Below are positions 22,329 through 25,499 of a stretch of DNA of 25,499 nucleotides, one piece after another (positions within the stretch are counted from its first letter, which is position 1; each line of letters begins with the position of its first letter). The position numbers and the translations under genes were made by a program. The stretch comes from JABJPM01 sp964596705 (GTDB lineage Archaea > Nanobdellota > Nanobdellia > SCGC-AAA011-G17 > PNOQ01). The DNA lies in contig CAZQVG010000003.1 in the NCBI GenBank assembly GCA_964596705.1, positions 1 to 25,499 of the forward strand, read 5' to 3'. The notes beneath the pieces are model-generated. The model searched no databases and was not told the origin of the DNA. It saw only the letters and a program-made list of their open reading frames with translations.

Positions 22329-23597
22329 TCAATTCCTTTTCTTTCTAAACACTCTAGCACTGCCAACAACAATACCAGTTACTAATAACAATGACAAAAT
22401 ATAACTCATTGTTTCACCCAAACCAATAGCTTCACCTGCACCAACAACAGCAGCAGTTATTGTGTTAAACAATCCTTTATTGCTGGTTTCTTGTTGATTA
22501 TTATCTTCAGCAACACTTGTTCCTAAATTGCTTCCACTTTCTTCACTAACAACTTCACCATTATTTTCTTCTGTATTATTTGTTTCATTCCTTACTCCAG
22601 TAGTGCCTGTATATGTATTTCCGCCACCCCCAGTAGTTGGAGTAACAGTAGTTTGAACTGCTAAAATACTAAATGATTTTTCTCCAGAAACAAACTCATG
22701 CTCTACACCTTCTGAAATTAAAGCAATTTGACCAGCACACCAAGCTTCATCTTGGTAATGCTCGCTTACATAAACTATAATATCTGCTCCATCTACAACA
22801 CCATCATCATTCAAATCTAAATCTTCATTCATAGCCCCATTCTCATCTCTATGCCTAAAATATTCTTTAAACATACCATACAAAGTTGAATTATTTCTTA
22901 ATTCTTCAGTTTGACTAAAAATTACAATATCTGTTAAATCAACTTCTCCATCTTGATTCAAATCTAAATCAGAACCGTGTTCTGTACCATTCGGGAAATT
23001 ATTTTCAACTACAGCTTCTAAAAACATTCCTTCCATCACACCACAATAACTATAAATTCCATAATCTTCATATTGATCTTCTCCAGCTGCAAACAATTTA
23101 GCTTTTACTTTATAATCTCCTGGATTTACATCACTTGTAGTGTGCCATGTTACAGTATAACTTATTTCTGGACCTTCTGTGTATGCACCAGCATACCCAT
23201 ATCCATAACCTTCACCAAAATAATATCCATAACCATATCCATACCCATAACCATAATCAACTCCAAAACCATGGCCAAAACCATATGGAACATTAAAATT
23301 AACTAAAACATCAAGATCTAAACTACAATCTCCTAAACTTCCATCATTATAAACTCTACAAGTTTCAGAAAAATTATTTGGCCCTGTAATTATTAAATCA
23401 GCATATTTTACTGGCAAATATTGATCAGGGCTTGTTAATTCAACATCAACATTAAAACTAACATCTTGACCTTGTGCAGCATCTTCAATATCAGAGATAT
23501 TTAACCTTACTGCTGATGCAGGTCCTAAGAATACTAGCATAACAATAATGATACTAGTAAGAACAAAACTTGTAATTTTATGTTGCTTCATATCCAT
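22329..23597 (-). CDS. Secreted, membrane-anchored protein with dockerin-like loops and Gly-Tyr-rich segment
   Basis: This 422-aa protein has a signal peptide (about 1-29, LGPASA|VRL). A beta domain with C80 and C91 is interrupted by a Gly/Tyr-rich run (105-139, GYGYGYGYGYYFGEGYGYGY). Two dockerin/EF-hand-like Ca loops follow: DLDLNQDGEVDLTD (210-223) and DLDLNDDGVVDGAD (259-272). They are 49 residues apart, wider than the usual dockerin pair. A Thr/Gly/Asn/Glu-rich linker (about 315-375) leads to a membrane helix (about 396-414) with a basic KK end. It is probably a calcium-dependent surface protein. A TATA box (23614-23623) is 27 nt from the third codon (ATG, 23589-23591), so translation may start there. 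Confidence 0.8.
   Translation of the reverse strand: MDMKQHKITSFVLTSIIIVMLVFLGPASAVRLNISDIEDAAQGQDVSFNVDVELTSPDQYLPVKYADLIITGPNNFSETCRVYNDGSLGDCSLDLDVLVNFNVPYGFGHGFGVDYGYGYGYGYGYYFGEGYGYGYAGAYTEGPEISYTVTWHTTSDVNPGDYKVKAKLFAAGEDQYEDYGIYSYCGVMEGMFLEAVVENNFPNGTEHGSDLDLNQDGEVDLTDIVIFSQTEELRNNSTLYGMFKEYFRHRDENGAMNEDLDLNDDGVVDGADIIVYVSEHYQDEAWCAGQIALISEGVEHEFVSGEKSFSILAVQTTVTPTTGGGGNTYTGTTGVRNETNNTEENNGEVVSEESGSNLGTSVAEDNNQQETSNKGLFNTITAAVVGAGEAIGLGETMSYILSLLLVTGIVVGSARVFRKKRN
23190..23290. repeat. Degenerate hexanucleotide tandem repeat encoding Gly-Tyr
   Basis: On the plus strand the motif ccatan (ccatat, ccataa, ccatac) recurs, on the coding strand as alternating GGN/GGT-TAT codons. It accounts for residues 105-139 of the dockerin-like protein. 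Such repeats can gain or lose units by slippage. Confidence 0.7.
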
Positions 23598-23673
23598 TTT
23601 ATTGTTCCCTATTATTTTATAAAGATTTTGGATTTTGATTTTTTTACTTTGTATTAGTAGTTAATATAGAAAC

Positions 23674-23684
23674 ATTTATAAAAT
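23674..23684 (+). promoter_or_regulatory. Leaderless-type TATA box for the glycan operon
   Basis: catttataaaatt is centred near 23679, 27 nt before the ATG at 23706. No Shine-Dalgarno is present. Confidence 0.5.
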
Positions 23685-23705
23685 TATTCTTTTTTCTTTT
23701 TTGTT

Positions 23706-24251
23706 ATGAAATATACCCTAATGATCATAAAAAAGAAAAGTTTGCCTGGTTTAATTGCTAGACTTTTTTCTCGCAAATTTGAAACCCATACATTTTTTGG
23801 CAGAGATTATTTTATTGCAGAAAAATTAGAAAATCTAGATACACTTGCACAAGGTTCTGGAATAACTCAATTCATAGATAAAACAGTTAAATATACTTTA
23901 AAGGAAGATAGAAACTTTGTTTATGCAACACTTCGAACTCAATATCCAAACTACTTTGACTCTGTTGCTATTGGCCTAGCTAAACTACAAGAAAAATTAC
24001 CTGCTCTAGAAGAAGATGATAGTGATGATTATTTAGTCATTAATAGCCATAGTTACTCAGTTAGATATGCAGGTGTAGCTGAATTTAATGATGACATAAG
24101 AAAAAGAGTAAGATCTGATTTGAAAGAGTTAATTGAAGAAGCCTACAAAACAAAAGAACTTGCTGAAGAGTTTGGCTTAAATATTTCAAAATTTCCAAAA
24201 GTATTTAATACTCGTATAAATTTTGTAGAAGAGAAGAGGATTGTATATTAG
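23706..24251 (+). CDS. Hypothetical protein, first gene of a glycosyltransferase operon
   Basis: I do not recognise the family of this 181-aa protein. It is soluble by appearance, with no signal peptide, long hydrophobic segment or Cys. The N-terminus is basic (MIIKKKSLPGLIARLFSRKF). The centre alternates strands and helices (FVYATLRTQYPNYFDSVAIG), an acidic patch EEDDSDD lies near 102-108, and the C-terminal half is helical (VRSDLKELIEEAYKTKELAE). It ends 3 nt before the GT2 gene, so the two are co-transcribed, and a role in surface glycan synthesis is a guess from that. Codon use favours T-ending codons, as in the two following genes. Confidence 0.7.
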   Translation: MKYTLMIIKKKSLPGLIARLFSRKFETHTFFGRDYFIAEKLENLDTLAQGSGITQFIDKTVKYTLKEDRNFVYATLRTQYPNYFDSVAIGLAKLQEKLPALEEDDSDDYLVINSHSYSVRYAGVAEFNDDIRKRVRSDLKELIEEAYKTKELAEEFGLNISKFPKVFNTRINFVEEKRIVY

Positions 24252-24254
24252 AAA

Positions 24255-25199
24255 ATGAAACTAGTTGTTATGATTCCTGCGTATAATGAAGAAGAAACCA
24301 TTGGAAAGGTTATAAGAGAGATACCGAGAGAAATATCTGGCGTAGATAAAGTTGAAGTTTTGGTTGCAGATGATGGAAGCACTGACAAAACAGTAGAAGT
24401 TGCTAGAGAAGCTGGTGCTGATCATGTTATTTATAATAGAAAAAATTCTGGATTAGCTTTTACTTTCCAAAAAGCAATAGATTATGCTTTATCTTTAGGA
24501 GCCGATATTATTGTTAATACAGATGCAGATTTTCAATACAACCAAAAAGAAATTCCAAAACTAATAAAGCCAATCTTAGATGGAAAAGCAGATATTGTTT
24601 CAGGGGATAGGCAAGTTAATAAATTAGACCATATGGTCCCTGCTAAAAAATATGGGAATATAATCGGAACAAAAGTTGTTGAAAAAGCTGCAGGTTATAA
24701 AATAAAAGATGCTTCCTCTGGTTTTAGAGCATATTCAAAGGAAGCTGCCTTAAAATTATTTGTTACTTCTAGCCACACTTATACTCATGACACACTAATA
24801 CAGGCTTCTCGTAAAAATTTGAAAGTTGTAGAAGTTCCTGTTGAGTTTCGTAAAAGAAACGGAAGTTCTAAGCTAATAAAATCTGTTCCCTCACATATCA
24901 GGAAAAGCATGGAAACTATTGTTCGTAATACTTTAATGTACAATTCAATGAGAACTCTAGGTATGATTGGATTGTTTTTAGTGGTTTTAGGTTTAATTCC
25001 AATTTTAAGATGGTTTATTTTAACTTATATTTTACATTCTGGTGGACAATATATTCAATCAGTTATACTGGGTACATTACTAGTTATTTTTGGTGGACTA
25101 GTGATTGGTCTTGGATTTTTATCTGATTTGGTTGCAATAAATAGAAAGTATTTAGAACAAATATTATATAAAACAAAAGAAATTTGGTTGAGAAGATGA
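24255..25199 (+). CDS. GT2 glycosyltransferase, dolichol-phosphate sugar synthase-like
   Basis: The GT-A domain of this 314-aa protein covers about 1-215: VVMIPAYNEEETI (4-16), VADDGSTDK (37-45), NTDADFQY (88-95, DAD probably binding the metal), 'KDASSGFRAYSKEAAL' (151-166), HTYTHDTLIQA (174-184) and VPVEFRKRNGSSKL (194-207). Two C-terminal membrane helices follow (about 234-258 and 268-292). This is the layout of archaeal AglJ/AglD-like and DPM1-like enzymes that move a sugar from a nucleotide donor to a polyprenyl phosphate on the cytoplasmic face, for N-glycans or other surface glycans. The exact sugar cannot be read from sequence. It overlaps the next gene by the ATGA arrangement. Confidence 0.88.
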   Translation: MKLVVMIPAYNEEETIGKVIREIPREISGVDKVEVLVADDGSTDKTVEVAREAGADHVIYNRKNSGLAFTFQKAIDYALSLGADIIVNTDADFQYNQKEIPKLIKPILDGKADIVSGDRQVNKLDHMVPAKKYGNIIGTKVVEKAAGYKIKDASSGFRAYSKEAALKLFVTSSHTYTHDTLIQASRKNLKVVEVPVEFRKRNGSSKLIKSVPSHIRKSMETIVRNTLMYNSMRTLGMIGLFLVVLGLIPILRWFILTYILHSGGQYIQSVILGTLLVIFGGLVIGLGFLSDLVAINRKYLEQILYKTKEIWLRR

Positions 25200-25499
25200 A
25201 AAGAAAATTACTGGTGATAGCATCTACATTCCCCCGTTGGAAAAACGATACTATCCCCCCATTTGTATATGAACTTTCAAAAAGATTAACCGATGAGTTT
25301 GATGTAACTGTTTTAGCACCTTCATTTCCTGGATCAAAAAGATTTGAGATTATGGACGGAATGAAAGTGTATCGTTTTAGATATTTTTTTAATAAATTTG
25401 AGAAATTAGCGGGTTCTGGTGGGATTTTGCCAACATTAAAGAAAAATAAGTTGTATTATTTTACAGTACCCTTTTTCTTTTTAGGGGAGTACTTAGCTG
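25196..25499 (+). CDS. GT4-type glycosyltransferase, N-terminal part (runs off the window)
   Basis: An ATG at 25196 overlaps the stop of the GT2 gene (ATGA) and the frame stays open to the window end, 101 codons. The start reads MKRKLLVIASTFPRWKNDTI, then PPFVYELSKRLTDEFDVTVL and APSFPGSKRFEIMDGMKVYR. 'STFPRW.ND..P.FV.EL...L' with a following 'V.VLAP' and 'G..VYRFRYF' is the N-terminal GT-B fold of family 4 glycosyltransferases. The catalytic C-terminal half is beyond the window. It likely extends a surface glycan with the GT2 enzyme. Confidence 0.82.
   Translation, partial: MKRKLLVIASTFPRWKNDTIPPFVYELSKRLTDEFDVTVLAPSFPGSKRFEIMDGMKVYRFRYFFNKFEKLAGSGGILPTLKKNKLYYFTVPFFFLGEYLA

Noticed and set aside
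23190..23290. CRISPR array
   Set aside because: Units of six bases with no unique spacers, fully inside a coding frame. It is a codon repeat.
22329..23597. Cellulosome component
   Set aside because: Dockerin-like loops alone are not enough. No cohesin, glycoside hydrolase or carbohydrate-binding domain is in the window and the loop spacing is atypical.

Overview
The window is a stretch of AT-rich archaeal chromosome. The archaeal assignment rests on a group II chaperonin (thermosome), a short archaeal FtsY, class III (archaellin-type) prepilin signal peptides, and TATA-box promoters placed 25-28 nt upstream of many start codons. Small compact genes, COG1361/NEW3-type surface proteins, a DUF5667 protein and 'KRGQFYLV'-type prepilins suggest a DPANN lineage such as Woesearchaeota or Pacearchaeota. 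That placement is inference from gene content, not from a marker-gene tree.

Layout. 1-1476 is the hinge, coiled coil and start of the C-terminal head of an SMC protein, cut off by a 100-N assembly gap (1477-1576). 1601-5631 (minus) holds two membrane-anchored, signal-peptide-bearing surface proteins: an 879-aa Cys-laddered Ig/NEW3 repeat protein and a 416-aa putative S-layer protein with a strong promoter. 5747-7137 (minus) is a three-gene operon of an Era-like GTPase, a DUF2073 protein and a zinc-ribbon protein. It matches the archaeal oapABC/arvABC cluster linked in haloarchaea to extracellular vesicle formation. 7208-15021 (minus) is a type IV pilus locus: one TadA/FlaI-type ATPase, two separate TadC/GspF membrane proteins and seven different prepilin-like proteins. 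One of these carries a C-terminal MopE-type metal-binding motif. 15053-18688 holds an orphan gene, a CBS plus zinc-ribbon protein, the thermosome and a charged helical protein. 18691-20246 is a divergent pair: a secreted RHS-core stub with an unusual C-terminal domain, and a small HExxH protein. ftsY follows at 20281. 21340-23597 (minus) holds two more secreted proteins: a DUF5667 protein with an acidic tail, and a dockerin-like Gly/Tyr-rich membrane-anchored protein. 23706-25499 (plus) begins a cell-surface glycan operon with a hypothetical protein, a GT2 glycosyltransferase and a truncated GT4 glycosyltransferase.

Taken together, most of the window builds the cell surface: S-layer-like proteins, pili, possible vesicles, secreted adhesin-like proteins, glycosylation, and the FtsY receptor that delivers membrane proteins. 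Two expression styles are visible. Many genes look leaderless. A smaller set, including the thermosome, the S-layer-like protein and the main pilin, has a short leader with a strong Shine-Dalgarno site, and two of the surface genes are followed by the same 20-bp T-rich terminator. I saw no tRNA, rRNA, CRISPR array, insertion sequence or transposase. Apart from the gap there is no stretch above 300 bases without a gene.
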